Shown: positions 7,843 to 16,169, numbered from the stretch's first letter. The stretch: DNA of 37,095 nt from RGIG8700 sp964568815 (GCA_964568815.1 CAZMRY010000007.1:1-37095); one strand, 5' to 3'. Translations and numbers: made by a program. Notes: a model not told the origin generated them from the letters alone.

Positions 7843-9003
7843 TTATTTTTTCTTTCTCTTTTTTCTGCTCTTATTACTTGCAACTATTAAAAGTGCGTAT
7901 AAAAATATGATTATTCCAAGTAACACAAAAAATACAATTTTTATTGTTTTCCATATAATCTGCCACACAGAAAGTCTTGTCACAGAGGTTGCCTCAAGGC
8001 TTCCGAGAACTGTTCCGTCAGGAGTTTTAATCTGGAAATTTCCCTCAGAAAAGGCAGTAATAAGCTCCTCTTTTTTAACTTCGTTGTTTAATAGGAACTC
8101 AGCCTTTCCGACAGGGGTGTATGTTGTAAGACCGTCAACATAGATTTCAACTTCTTCTGCAGTTATTTCACTGTATGAAAAATCGTTGTAGCCGTGAAGA
8201 AGGATTGTTTCGGTGTCTTTATAAACAGAATTGAAGGTAGGGCTTTTAAGCACAACGCAGATAAGCTCCTTACCGTCTTTTTCCGCATATGTAACAAGAG
8301 TGTATGAAGCATCTGCTGTAAACCCGTTTTTACCGCCCTTAACACCAAGGTGGCTGTATTTGGACTGATGCATCATTCTGTGCTGAGCAACAAAGTTTCT
8401 TTCTTCATGGTTTTTGTTGGTTGCAGGTATGGTGTAGTCCATACTGCAGAAAACCTTTTTGAAAGCTTCGCTTTTTAAAGCCTCTTTGGTTATCATTGCA
8501 AAGTCGTATGCAGTTGTGTAGTGATTTACATCTGTAAGGCCGTTTGTATTTTTAAAGCTTGTGTTTCTTGCACCAAAGGTTTTAGCTGTTGAGTTCATAA
8601 GCTCAACGAATTTTTCTGTGCTGCCTGATACTGCCTCTGCAACTAAGTTGCAGGCATCGTTTGCAGACATAAGCATTGCCGCATAAAGAGCATCCCTTAA
8701 GGTTATTTTTTCACCATAGTCAAGAGCAATGTTTGAAGTATCTCGCGGCACTGCATCAATACCCTCGTCTGATACAGAAAAATACTTGTCAAGTAAGCTT
8801 TCGTCTTTTGTTCCAAGGTATATGGTCATAATTTTTGTAATGCTTGCAGGATATAAAATTTCATCCTGATTTTTTGAGTACAAAACCTGACCTGTTTTTG
8901 CATCAATAAGTATTGCCGCACGGCTTTCTATTTCAGGAGCCGCACACACAGGTACAGCACATAAAAGAATAAGTGCAAGCAAAACCGATAAAATCTTTCT
9001 CAT
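7843..9003 (-). CDS. dacF: D-alanyl-D-alanine carboxypeptidase, DacF/PBP5 type
   Basis: 386 residues with a signal peptide (1-21, ...VPVCAA). Penicillin-binding motifs are S54-ITK (PASITK), S113-AN and a third box at 225-227 that reads K-N-G where K-T-G is usual. A C-terminal membrane anchor (about 346-372) ends in a basic KSRKKRKKK tail, the reverse of the amphipathic anchor of classic PBP5 but common in clostridial relatives. It trims the terminal D-Ala of peptidoglycan stem peptides outside the membrane. The gene starts 1 nt after the rnfB stop, so it is probably read from the rnf transcript. Sporulation-linked DacF is possible but not proven. Confidence 0.9.
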   Translation of the reverse strand: MRKILSVLLALILLCAVPVCAAPEIESRAAILIDAKTGQVLYSKNQDEILYPASITKIMTIYLGTKDESLLDKYFSVSDEGIDAVPRDTSNIALDYGEKITLRDALYAAMLMSANDACNLVAEAVSGSTEKFVELMNSTAKTFGARNTSFKNTNGLTDVNHYTTAYDFAMITKEALKSEAFKKVFCSMDYTIPATNKNHEERNFVAQHRMMHQSKYSHLGVKGGKNGFTADASYTLVTYAEKDGKELICVVLKSPTFNSVYKDTETILLHGYNDFSYSEITAEEVEIYVDGLTTYTPVGKAEFLLNNEVKKEELITAFSEGNFQIKTPDGTVLGSLEATSVTRLSVWQIIWKTIKIVFFVLLGIIIFLYALLIVASNKSRKKRKKK

Positions 9004-9004
9004 A

Positions 9005-9781
9005 TTATTCCTTTATTTCAATTATTTTCTTTGGACATTTTTCTGCACAAATACCGCACCTTGTGCATTTTGTAACATCTATCTTTGCGATATTTTCTGA
9101 AACTTTAATTGCCTCTGAAGGACAGTTCTTTTCACAGATTTTACATCCGATACACCCAACACTGCAGGCATCCTTAACCATAGCACCGGTGTCCTTTGAA
9201 GAACATTTAACAAAATATTTAGTGTCTTTTGGAAGAAGCTCAATAACATTTTTAGGACATGCACCGACACACTGTCCGCAACCTATACATTTTGAAAGGT
9301 CAACACGGGCAAGTGCGTCTTTAATAGAAAGAGCACCGAAAACGCATTTTTTAACGCAGTCGCCGTAACCAAGGCAGGCATAAGCACAAGCCTTGTCACC
9401 AAGGTTCATATTTGTAATATCTTTACAGCTTTTTGTACCGTCAAAAAGGTATTTGTAGTTAACCTTGTCAATACTTCCGCTGCATTTTATAAACGCCGCC
9501 ATAGGAACTGTCTTTTCAGCCTTAACTCCCATAATTTCAGCGATTTTTTCAACATTTGTGCAACCTGGGCAGGCATTTACAGGAGCCTCACCCTTAAAAA
9601 TTGCTTCGGCAAGTGCATCGCAGCCCGAAAAACCGCAGCCGCCGCAGTTTGCACCGGGCAGACATTCTGATATAAGGTCAATTCTTTCGTCCTTTGTAAC
9701 TTCAAAAATCTTTGATGCTATACCAAGCACAAGTCCCATTACAAGAGCAATACCGCCGAATACTGTAACTGTTATTATCAT
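9005..9781 (-). CDS. rnfB: Rnf complex subunit B (polyferredoxin)
   Basis: 258 residues. A single N-terminal membrane helix (residues 2-22) is followed by the four-Cys module ANCGGCGFSGC...NACPGC (C46, C49, C54, C71) and then several CxxCxxCxxxCP ferredoxin motifs (CIGCGQCVGACP, CIGCKICEKNCP, CTRCGICAEKCP). RnfB receives electrons from reduced ferredoxin and passes them to the membrane part of the complex. Last rnf gene in the C-D-G-E-A-B order. It is separated from rnfA by 130 nt filled with heptamer repeats, the largest gap inside the A-G-E cluster. Confidence 0.95.
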   Translation of the reverse strand: MIITVTVFGGIALVMGLVLGIASKIFEVTKDERIDLISECLPGANCGGCGFSGCDALAEAIFKGEAPVNACPGCTNVEKIAEIMGVKAEKTVPMAAFIKCSGSIDKVNYKYLFDGTKSCKDITNMNLGDKACAYACLGYGDCVKKCVFGALSIKDALARVDLSKCIGCGQCVGACPKNVIELLPKDTKYFVKCSSKDTGAMVKDACSVGCIGCKICEKNCPSEAIKVSENIAKIDVTKCTRCGICAEKCPKKIIEIKE

Positions 9782-9800
9782 AATTAAATCCTTTCTCTCA

Positions 9801-9903
9801 TAGAAGTTAGGAGTTAGAAGTTTTTTAACTTCTCACTCCTCACTCCTCACTTCTAATTACCTATAATGAAAAAATTAAGTCAGGAGTTAGAAGTCAGGAG
9901 TTG
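9801..9903. repeat. Paired heptamer tracts facing each other (rnfA-rnfB gap)
   Basis: GTTAGRA-type heptamers run on the plus strand at 9801-9822, then on the minus strand (CTTCTCACTCC type) at 9827-9855, with only a short T-rich centre between them, so AGAAGTT and AACTTCT can pair as a hairpin. A third stretch at 9879-9903 repeats AGTCAGGAGTT. The tracts fill the gap between rnfA and rnfB. Confidence 0.75.
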
Positions 9904-9911
9904 AAACTACC

Positions 9912-10502
9912 TTAAAAGCTCATTCCAACGAATGCCATAGAAATAAGTGCCGCTGAGATTAAAACAATCGGAAATCCCTGTAAGAATTTAGGAATTGGGG
10001 ATGTTTCAAGTCTTTCTCTTACACCTGCAAGAAGCACGATTGCAAGAGTAAAGCCAAGTGCCGCACTGAAATTGAACATTACAGCCTCAATAAGTGTTTC
10101 GTATTTATATGTGTCTGTTACAAGAAGAACAGCACCGAGAACTGCACAGTTTGTTGTTATAAGAGGAAGATAAATTCCAAGAGCTGTGTATAAAGAAGGC
10201 AAAAGCTTCTGAAGAGCCATTTCAACAAACTGAACAAGAGCCGCAATTATGAATATGAAAATAATTGTTTTCATATATTCAAGCTCAAACGGAACTAAAA
10301 GGTATCTGTAAACAAGGTATGTTACAGTACCTGCAAGTGTCATAACAAATGTAACTGCCATACCCATACCCACAGCTGTTGATGTTTTCTTTGAAACACC
10401 AAGAAAAGGGCAGGTACCCATAAATCTGGAGAAAATAAAGTTATTGGTAAGAAGACCGCTAAGAAGAATTGAAAGCAAGCCTGCTAAAACGCCGTTACCC
10501 AT
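9912..10502 (-). CDS. rnfA: Rnf complex subunit A
   Basis: 196 residues with about six membrane helices. It has the conserved opening 'LLSGLLTNNFIFSRFMGTCPFLGVS', including the cysteine that helps bind the intramembrane [2Fe-2S] cluster shared with RnfE. RnfA and RnfE are inverted-topology homologues forming the core of the ion-translocating ferredoxin:NAD+ oxidoreductase. The start ATG has GGAGG upstream and overlaps the rnfE end by 8 nt. Confidence 0.95.
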   Translation of the reverse strand: MGNGVLAGLLSILLSGLLTNNFIFSRFMGTCPFLGVSKKTSTAVGMGMAVTFVMTLAGTVTYLVYRYLLVPFELEYMKTIIFIFIIAALVQFVEMALQKLLPSLYTALGIYLPLITTNCAVLGAVLLVTDTYKYETLIEAVMFNFSAALGFTLAIVLLAGVRERLETSPIPKFLQGFPIVLISAALISMAFVGMSF

Positions 10503-11085
10503 TGTTGTTTCCTCCTTTTATAAGATTGATTACACCAAGAATAATACCAAGTGTTAAGAAACCGCCTGCAGGAAGTATAAATAAAAGTGCAGGCTCGTAT
10601 GATGCAGGCATAACTCTAAAACCAAGCCATGTTCCTGCGCCGATTATTTCTCTTACTGTAGAAATAATGGTAAGTGCGATTGTAAAGCCGATACCCATTC
10701 CAGCACCGTCTAAAAGTGACTGGAACACATTATTTTTTGATGCAAAGGCTTCTGCTCTTGCAAGAATTATACAGTTAACAACGATTAAAGGAATGAATAC
10801 GCCAAGTGCATCCGATAAATCAGGCAGATAAGCTTTAAGGAGCATTTCAACTATTGTAACAAAGGTTGCGATAATAACTATGTATGCCGCAATTCTTACC
10901 TTTGACGGTATTAATTTTCTCAGAAGAGAAATAACAACATTTGAGCAGATTAAAACTACTGTTGCCGAAAGTCCCATACCAATTGCATTTGAAACAGAGG
11001 TTGTTGTTGCAAGAGAAGGACACATACCAAGAAGAAGAACAAAAACAGGATTTTCTTTAAAAAGTCCTTTTATAAAGTTTTTCAT
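10495..11085 (-). CDS. rnfE: Rnf complex subunit E
   Basis: 196 residues, multi-pass membrane protein. The N-terminal 'KENPVFVLLLGMCPSLA' is diagnostic and carries the cysteine partner to the RnfA cluster site. It has the same length as RnfA and is homologous to it. It overlaps rnfG by 4 nt upstream and rnfA by 8 nt downstream, a tightly coupled arrangement consistent with stoichiometric assembly. Confidence 0.95.
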   Translation of the reverse strand: MKNFIKGLFKENPVFVLLLGMCPSLATTTSVSNAIGMGLSATVVLICSNVVISLLRKLIPSKVRIAAYIVIIATFVTIVEMLLKAYLPDLSDALGVFIPLIVVNCIILARAEAFASKNNVFQSLLDGAGMGIGFTIALTIISTVREIIGAGTWLGFRVMPASYEPALLFILPAGGFLTLGIILGVINLIKGGNNNG

Positions 11086-11621
11086 TTAAGTTCAGCCTCC
11101 TTTGCAAGTACAATGGCATCGTTAACAGCAGCTGTTACTGCCTTTGATGTAATTGTTGCACCTGAAATGGCAACAATATCGTTTTCTTTTGGTGAATTTT
11201 TAGCAACGCCAATATTTCCACTTTTGCCGATGTACTGATTTTTAAATTCGTCCTTGTTGGCATTTGCACCAAGACCGGCAGTTTCTGAATGGCTTAAAAT
11301 GACAACGCCTGTAACCTTGTAATCTTTATCAACACCTGTTAAAAGAGTAAGGTCTCCGCCATAGCCTGCAACTGTGTTTTGTACGCAAAATCCAACTTTT
11401 TCTCCGTCCTTTAAAGCATTGTAAACAACATAGGTTTCAGTTTCTTCAAGAACAGGAAATTCTTCTGCTTCCATTACTGTTGTCAAAGACTCGTTTAGTT
11501 TTTTTACTGCATTTTCTTCTATCAAGGGTGCAGTAAGTCCGTTAACATAAGACATAGAGACAGAAACAACTACCGCTATTATAACTAAGGTGAGGGTCAT
11601 ATTTAAAATACTGTTTTTCAT
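11082..11621 (-). CDS. rnfG: Rnf complex subunit G (covalent FMN protein)
   Basis: 179 residues with one N-terminal membrane helix (about 7-28). The flavinylation motif SGATITS is at 153-159; the second threonine (T158) is the expected FMN attachment site. The rest is the extracytoplasmic FMN-binding domain ('ETAGLGANANKDEFKNQYIGK'). It shuttles electrons to RnfD across the outer face of the membrane. Its ATG overlaps the rnfD stop by one base (TAATG). A flavin transferase (ApbE) would be needed and is not encoded in this window. Confidence 0.94.
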   Translation of the reverse strand: MKNSILNMTLTLVIIAVVVSVSMSYVNGLTAPLIEENAVKKLNESLTTVMEAEEFPVLEETETYVVYNALKDGEKVGFCVQNTVAGYGGDLTLLTGVDKDYKVTGVVILSHSETAGLGANANKDEFKNQYIGKSGNIGVAKNSPKENDIVAISGATITSKAVTAAVNDAIVLAKEAELK

Positions 11622-12565
11622 TATTCTTTGCCCCCTTTAGCTCCGTATTTGATTGGTCTTGTATATTTGTTTATAAGAGGTGTAACAACATTCATAATAA
11701 GAATTGAGTAGCTTACACCCTCAGGGAGTTTTCCGTACACTCTGATTACAAAGGTTAAAACACCAAGAAGAATTGCATAAACAATCTGACCTTTCCAGGA
11801 CATAGGACTTGTTACATAGTCAGTTGCCATAAATACAGCACCAAGTAAAAGTCCGCCTGAAAGAATAAAGTAAACAGGGTCAAGTCCTGTTATCCAGGCA
11901 AGAACAAAAACAACGCCAACATAAATAACAGGAATTATAGGTGAAATAACCTTTCTTATTAAAAGATAAGCAAAGCCGATTAAAATTGCAAGAGCAGAAA
12001 CCTCACCGATACAGCCTGCAACATTTCCGAAAAACAGGTCTGAATATGTGGCAAAAACTTCTCCGCCCTCTTTTAAGATACCAAGAGGTGTTGCAGTTGA
12101 AACCGCATCAACAACAGGCTTTAATGTGAATGCTGGTGCAGTCCACTTTGTCATTGCAACAGGCCAGCAGGCAAGAAGAAAGGCTCTTGCTGCTAAAGCA
12201 GGGTTAACAAAGTTGTGACCAAGACCGCCGAAAAACATTTTAACAATTATAATTGCAAATGCAGATGCCGCAATATCATAACCGTATGGCAATGATGCAG
12301 GAATGTTGAATGCAATTAAAATACCTGTGATAACTGCTGAAAAATCACCTGTTGTGTTTGGAAGCTTAAAAAGCTTTTCCCATATATATTCAAAGAACAT
12401 ACAGGATGCAACACAGGTTAAAGTATGTATAAGAGCAGGAAGACCGAAAAAGTAAATTCCTGCAATAAGTGCCGGCATAAGTGCAATAACAACATCAAGC
12501 ATAAGAGCCTTTGTTGTTCTGCTGCTTCTTATGTGCGGCGCATAAGACATTACTAATTTATCCAT
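11621..12565 (-). CDS. rnfD: Rnf complex subunit D (covalent FMN protein)
   Basis: 314 residues from the ATG at 12565 (MDKLVMSYAPHIRSS), preceded by a GAAAGGAAAA ribosome binding site. The open frame extends 51 codons upstream through heptamer repeat sequence, which I exclude. Many membrane helices; the covalent FMN motif STATP is at 156-160. RnfD is a central membrane subunit carrying flavin and contributes to ion pumping. The 171-nt gap to rnfC is filled by a heptamer tract and a long palindrome. Confidence 0.95.
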   Translation of the reverse strand: MDKLVMSYAPHIRSSRTTKALMLDVVIALMPALIAGIYFFGLPALIHTLTCVASCMFFEYIWEKLFKLPNTTGDFSAVITGILIAFNIPASLPYGYDIAASAFAIIIVKMFFGGLGHNFVNPALAARAFLLACWPVAMTKWTAPAFTLKPVVDAVSTATPLGILKEGGEVFATYSDLFFGNVAGCIGEVSALAILIGFAYLLIRKVISPIIPVIYVGVVFVLAWITGLDPVYFILSGGLLLGAVFMATDYVTSPMSWKGQIVYAILLGVLTFVIRVYGKLPEGVSYSILIMNVVTPLINKYTRPIKYGAKGGKE

Positions 12566-12588
12566 GATTTTTTTCCTTTCCTTTTGAA

Positions 12589-12621
12589 AGTTAGAAGTTA
12601 GAAGTGAGGAGTTAGGAGTTA
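12589..12621 (+). repeat. Heptamer tract, AGTTAGA/AGTTAGG type
   Basis: In-phase heptamers on the plus strand between rnfC and rnfD. Over 33 nt it differs at a single position from the tract at 20920-20952 and from the minus-strand tract at 15143-15111. It lies directly upstream of the rnfD ribosome binding site. Confidence 0.75.
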
Positions 12622-12636
12622 ATATTTCTCTTAACC

Positions 12637-12742
12637 AAATAATGTGGAAATTTTTCGTAGTTTGTGCATTTCCTCTGCGTGGTGTACTTTGTGTACACGA
12701 GCAGGGAGAAAGGTGCAAAGTACGGAAAATTAACCATTATTT
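12637..12742. repeat. Long imperfect palindrome, copy 1 (rnfC-rnfD gap)
   Basis: Outer arms AAATAATG (12637-12644) and CATTATTT (12735-12742), then 19-nt imperfect arms (12649-12667 with 12713-12731), down to a central GTGTAC (12682-12687) and GTACAC (12693-12698). The rnfC stop codon (12737-12739) lies inside the right arm. The central 16-mer GTGTACTTTGTGTACA also occurs, inverted, in the copy at 16202-16284. Confidence 0.75.
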
Positions 12743-14068
12743 TAAAAGTGTTTTACCTTTTTTGATGTGCTGTACAATAAATCTCTTCTGCGGACAGATA
12801 AATGTACAGGAACCGCATTCCATACAGTCTAAAATATTGTATTCCTTGATTTTTTCAATATCTTCTGAAATGGCAAAGGTTGTTAATGCATTAGGCATAA
12901 GACGCATAGGACAAACACCAACACATTTACCGCATCTGATACAGTCCCCTTCCTTGTCGCCAAAGGTTTCAGCCTTTGAAAGAGCAAGTATTCCCGATGT
13001 GCCCTTTATCATAGGAACGTCAGTTCTTGTCTGAGCCATACCCATCATAGGTCCGCCCATAATAATCTTTTCAGGCTGTTCCTTAAGACCGCCTGCAGCT
13101 GCAAAAAGCTCGTCAAAGGTCATACCAACTCTTGCAATAAGGTTTGAAGGAGTTTTAACAGCATCACCTGAAATTGTAACATTTCTCTTTATTAAAGGCA
13201 TATTTCTTACAACTGCATCAGCAACCGCAGAACATGTATCAACATTGGAAACCACTACGCCGACTGCAGATGGAAGACCGCCTGAGGGCACCTGTCTTTT
13301 ACATACTGCATTTATAAGCTGTTTCTCACTGCCCTGAGGATACTTTGTTTTAAGAACAGCGACCTCGAAATCTTCGTAATCTTTAAGAAGAATTTTCATA
13401 AGGTCAATGGCATCAGGCTTATTGTTTTCGATTGCCATTATTATTTTCTTTGCGTTAACAGCCTTTTTAATCATAAGTGCACCGCAGATAATAAGCTTTG
13501 GATGTTCAAGCATAGCTCTGTGGTCTGAAGTTAAGTAAGGCTCACACTCAGCACCGTTTAAAACAATAGTATCTATTTCTGTTCCCGGCGGCGGTGAAAG
13601 CTTAACATGGAGCGGGAATGATGCACCGCCCATACCTGTTATGCCTGCCTCTTTAACCTTTGCAACGATTTCCTCAGGCTTAAGAGCATCAACATACGCC
13701 TTAACCTTATCGGGGAAAAGGTCCAAGGTGAAAGGAGTAATGCCTTCAGCAAGTGCGTCCTTTCTGTCGTTTTCAATAATAATGCTCATACAACGTCCGC
13801 CTGTAGGGTGTGGATAAGGCTTGATTGCCTTAACAATGCCCGAAACAGATGAATGAACAGGAGCGGAAACAAATGAAGTGCTTTCGCCTATCTTCTGACC
13901 CATATAAACATAGTCGCCCACCTTAACCAATGGCTCGCAGGGAGCACCGATGTGCTGTCTTAATGGAATTATAACTTCATCTCCCGGAGAAATAGGGAGA
14001 GAAGGAATTCTCCTTGTAAGTTCCTTTTTTTCAGGCGGATGTATTCCGCCTCTGAAAGTTTTTAACAT
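12737..14068 (-). CDS. rnfC: Rnf complex subunit C (NADH/FMN and Fe-S subunit)
   Basis: 443 residues, first gene of the rnf operon. N-terminal 'GGIHPPEKKELTRR' and 'GGASFPLHVKL' are typical, followed by the flavin/NADH-binding region and two four-Cys ferredoxin motifs near the C-terminus (CIRCGKCVGVCP and CMECGSCTFICP). RnfC is the peripheral NAD+-reducing subunit. AGGAGG precedes the ATG at 14068 and an extended -10 promoter lies at 14114-14142. The complex couples ferredoxin oxidation to Na+ or H+ export; which ion cannot be read here. Confidence 0.95.
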   Translation of the reverse strand: MLKTFRGGIHPPEKKELTRRIPSLPISPGDEVIIPLRQHIGAPCEPLVKVGDYVYMGQKIGESTSFVSAPVHSSVSGIVKAIKPYPHPTGGRCMSIIIENDRKDALAEGITPFTLDLFPDKVKAYVDALKPEEIVAKVKEAGITGMGGASFPLHVKLSPPPGTEIDTIVLNGAECEPYLTSDHRAMLEHPKLIICGALMIKKAVNAKKIIMAIENNKPDAIDLMKILLKDYEDFEVAVLKTKYPQGSEKQLINAVCKRQVPSGGLPSAVGVVVSNVDTCSAVADAVVRNMPLIKRNVTISGDAVKTPSNLIARVGMTFDELFAAAGGLKEQPEKIIMGGPMMGMAQTRTDVPMIKGTSGILALSKAETFGDKEGDCIRCGKCVGVCPMRLMPNALTTFAISEDIEKIKEYNILDCMECGSCTFICPQKRFIVQHIKKGKTLLK

Positions 14069-14113
14069 AAATTTTAAAACCTCCTCGGTCTAATATATCA
14101 CATAGCTAATAAA

Positions 14114-14142
14114 ATTATAGCATAAAAAGGAAAAATACACAA
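14114..14142 (-). promoter_or_regulatory. Promoter of the rnf operon
   Basis: On the minus strand TGCTATAAT gives an extended -10 (TATAAT at 14114-14119) with a weak -35 TTGTGT (14137-14142) 17 nt upstream. It lies about 46 bp before the rnfC start. Confidence 0.65.
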
Positions 14143-14151
14143 GACCTTGAC

Positions 14152-14188
14152 GATAAAAAATAAAGGAATTTACAGAAGTGTAAATTCC
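14152..14188 (-). terminator. Terminator of the hexuronate gene cluster
   Basis: A perfect 9-bp stem GGAATTTAC (14165-14173) and GTAAATTCC (14180-14188) with a 6-nt loop, followed on the minus strand by a T-rich tract (complement of 14152-14164). It ends transcription arriving from uxuB and shields the rnf promoter. Confidence 0.8.
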
Positions 14189-14202
14189 TAAAAAACAATT
14201 TG

Positions 14203-14247
14203 AAACATCGAACAAGCAATGTGTTGCTTATAAACACGCAGATGTTT
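14203..14247 (-). other. Nested hairpin after the uxuB stop codon
   Basis: Outer arms AAACATC (14203-14209) and GATGTTT (14241-14247) enclose an inner hairpin AAGCAA (14214-14219) / TTGCTT (14224-14229). It lies between the uxuB stop (14260) and the terminator. It may be a message-stabilising 3' structure or a REP-like repeat; no second copy is present. Confidence 0.45.
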
Positions 14248-14259
14248 AAAAATAACATA

Positions 14260-15111
14260 TCAAACGCCGCTGTATGCAGAGAAACCTCCGTCTACAGGGA
14301 TAACAATTCCGTTAACAAAGCTTGATGCCTCGTCGCAGAGGAGATATAAAAGAGTTCCAAGTAACTCTTCTGTTTCGCCAAATCTGTCCATTGGTGTCTG
14401 TGACAGAATTTTCTGTGAACGAGGTGTGTATGAACCGTCCTCATTCATTAAAAGACCTCTGTTCTGGTTTGTTAAGAAAAATCCCGGCGCAATAGCGTTA
14501 ACTCTTATTCCTGTTTTTGAAAAATGTACTGCAAGCCACTGTGTGAAGTTTGAAATGGCTGCCTTTGCTCCTGAATATGCAGGAATTCTTGTTAAAGGTG
14601 TAAAAGCATTCATTGAAGAAATGTTTATAATGTTTGCTTTTTCTTTTTCAATTAAATCCATCGCAAAAACCTGAGTCGGAAGAAGTGTTCCAAGGAAGTT
14701 AAGGTTAAATACAAAGCCAACTCCCTCAGGGTCTAAATCAAAGAAGGTCTTAACATCTTCTTTAAGAAGGTCTTCTTTTTCAAAGTAGTCTTTTGTTGTT
14801 GTGCCTTTTGGATTGTTTCCTCCAGCACCGTTTATTAAAATATCAACTGTGCCGAATTTTTCGTTAACAATTTTTTTAGCGTTCTCAAGGCTTTCTTTGT
14901 CGAGAACATTTGTCTTTATGCCTATTGCAGTACCGCCATCTGCAATAATATCAGACGCAACCTTATTTGCAGCAGCTTCGTTAAGGTCAAGTACTGCAAC
15001 CTTTGCACCGCTTAAGGCAATAGCTTTTGCAAATGAAGAACAAAGTATTCCTCCGCCTCCTGTTACAACCGCAACCTTATCTTTAAGATTTATATTTAAT
15101 GGTAATTTCAT
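14260..15111 (-). CDS. uxuB: SDR-family D-mannonate oxidoreductase (fructuronate reductase)
   Basis: 283-residue short-chain dehydrogenase. NAD(P)-binding TGGGGILC at 17-24, NGAGG at 94-98, and catalytic Ser (165/166), Tyr179 and Lys183 (YSGAK). The insertion around 100-128 and the adjacency to uxuA match the Bacillus-type SDR form of fructuronate reductase, distinct from the long-chain E. coli UxuB. It interconverts D-fructuronate and D-mannonate in glucuronate breakdown. Its ATG directly abuts a heptamer tract whose AGGAG copies are the only visible ribosome binding site. Sugar-acid specificity is inferred from context. Confidence 0.82.
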   Translation of the reverse strand: MKLPLNINLKDKVAVVTGGGGILCSSFAKAIALSGAKVAVLDLNEAAANKVASDIIADGGTAIGIKTNVLDKESLENAKKIVNEKFGTVDILINGAGGNNPKGTTTKDYFEKEDLLKEDVKTFFDLDPEGVGFVFNLNFLGTLLPTQVFAMDLIEKEKANIINISSMNAFTPLTRIPAYSGAKAAISNFTQWLAVHFSKTGIRVNAIAPGFFLTNQNRGLLMNEDGSYTPRSQKILSQTPMDRFGETEELLGTLLYLLCDEASSFVNGIVIPVDGGFSAYSGV

Positions 15112-15143
15112 AACTCCTAACTCCTAACTTCTAACTTCTAACT
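15110..15143 (-). repeat. Heptamer tract forming the uxuA-uxuB junction
   Basis: On the minus strand the whole junction is tandem AGTTAGA and AGTTAGG heptamers. It contains the uxuA stop (TAG, 15138-15140), two AGGAG Shine-Dalgarno motifs, and ends in the first bases of the uxuB ATG. The 34 nt are identical to 20920-20953 on the plus strand, the left end of the four-helix-bundle cassette. Confidence 0.85.
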
Positions 15144-16169
15144 ATTTTTCTCTAAAGCCTCCCACAAACCGTTAATGTATGTCGCTCCCAGTGCTCTGTC
15201 AAAAAGTCCGTATCCCGGTCTGCCTGTTTCGCCCCATATCATTCTTCCATGGTCAGGTCTTATGTAGCCTGTAAATCCGTTGTCGTGGTATGCCTTTAAG
15301 ATTTCATAAATGTCAAGACTTCCGCATTCTGAAAGATGTGCAGACTCTTCAAAACTTCTTTCGCCTGTTATTTTAATATTTCTTATGTGTGCAAAGTGAA
15401 TTCTGTCTGCAAAGGTTCTTACTAAATCAGGAATATCGTTTGTAATACCAAGTGAACCGCTGCAAAGAGTAAGTCCGTTATATGGGCTGTCATAAAGCTT
15501 TAAAAATCTTTCGATGTTTTCCTTGTTTGTTATAATTCTCGGCAAACCGAAAATTCCCCATGGCGGGTCATCAGGGTGAATTGCCATTTTAACCTTAACC
15601 TCTTCGCAAACCTTAATAACCTTGTCAAGGAAGTATCTTAGGTTGTTCCATAAATCTTCTTCTGTTATTTTGCTGTATGCCTCAAGAAGTGCTTTAAGAG
15701 AGTCTTTTGTGTAGCTTGAATCCCAGCCGGGAAGTGAAAGCTCGCCTGTGAGAGGGTCCATTTTTTCAACAGTTGCCTCGTCAAATATAAGAGCATTTGA
15801 ACCGTCAGGCAATTCATATGCTAAATCTGAACGGGTCCAGTCAAAAACAGGCATAAAGTTGTAGCAAACACAGTCAACACCTGCTTTTGCAAGGTTTCTT
15901 ATGGTTGTGCAGTAGTTTTCAATATATCTGTCTCTGTCGCCTGTGCCCATTTTAATGTCTTCGTGAACAGGAACGCTTTCAATAACAGAAAGTTCAAGTC
16001 CTGCATCTTCAATTTCTTTTTTTAGTTCCATTATTCTTTCAAAGCTCCAAGCCTCGCCAACAGGAACATCATAAATTGCAGACACAATTCCTTTCATACC
16101 TGGAATTTGTCTTATTTTTTCCAAGGTAACGGGGTCGTCTTTACCGTACCATCTGAATGTCATTTTCAT
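15138..16169 (-). CDS. uxuA: Mannonate dehydratase
   Basis: 343 residues from the ATG at 16169 with GGAGG 9 nt upstream. Hallmarks of UxuA are present: N-terminal MKMTFRWYGKDDPV, 'YNFMPVFDWTRSDLAYELPDG', metal-ligand regions MAIHPDDPPWGIFG and 'LCSGSLG', 'HIRNIK', and C-terminal RPDHGRMIWGE. It dehydrates D-mannonate to 2-keto-3-deoxygluconate. KdgK and KdgA for the next steps are not in the window. The final codons and TAG stop fall in the heptamer tract shared with uxuB. Confidence 0.95.
   Translation of the reverse strand: MKMTFRWYGKDDPVTLEKIRQIPGMKGIVSAIYDVPVGEAWSFERIMELKKEIEDAGLELSVIESVPVHEDIKMGTGDRDRYIENYCTTIRNLAKAGVDCVCYNFMPVFDWTRSDLAYELPDGSNALIFDEATVEKMDPLTGELSLPGWDSSYTKDSLKALLEAYSKITEEDLWNNLRYFLDKVIKVCEEVKVKMAIHPDDPPWGIFGLPRIITNKENIERFLKLYDSPYNGLTLCSGSLGITNDIPDLVRTFADRIHFAHIRNIKITGERSFEESAHLSECGSLDIYEILKAYHDNGFTGYIRPDHGRMIWGETGRPGYGLFDRALGATYINGLWEALEKNS

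Noticed and set aside
12642..13034. 130-codon plus-strand ORF over the rnfC 3' end
   Set aside because: It begins in the palindrome and runs antisense to the ferredoxin motifs of rnfC; no ribosome binding site and no family resemblance.
14203..14247. Terminator of uxuB
   Set aside because: The nested hairpin has no U-tract on the minus strand; the hairpin at 14165-14188 is the better terminator.
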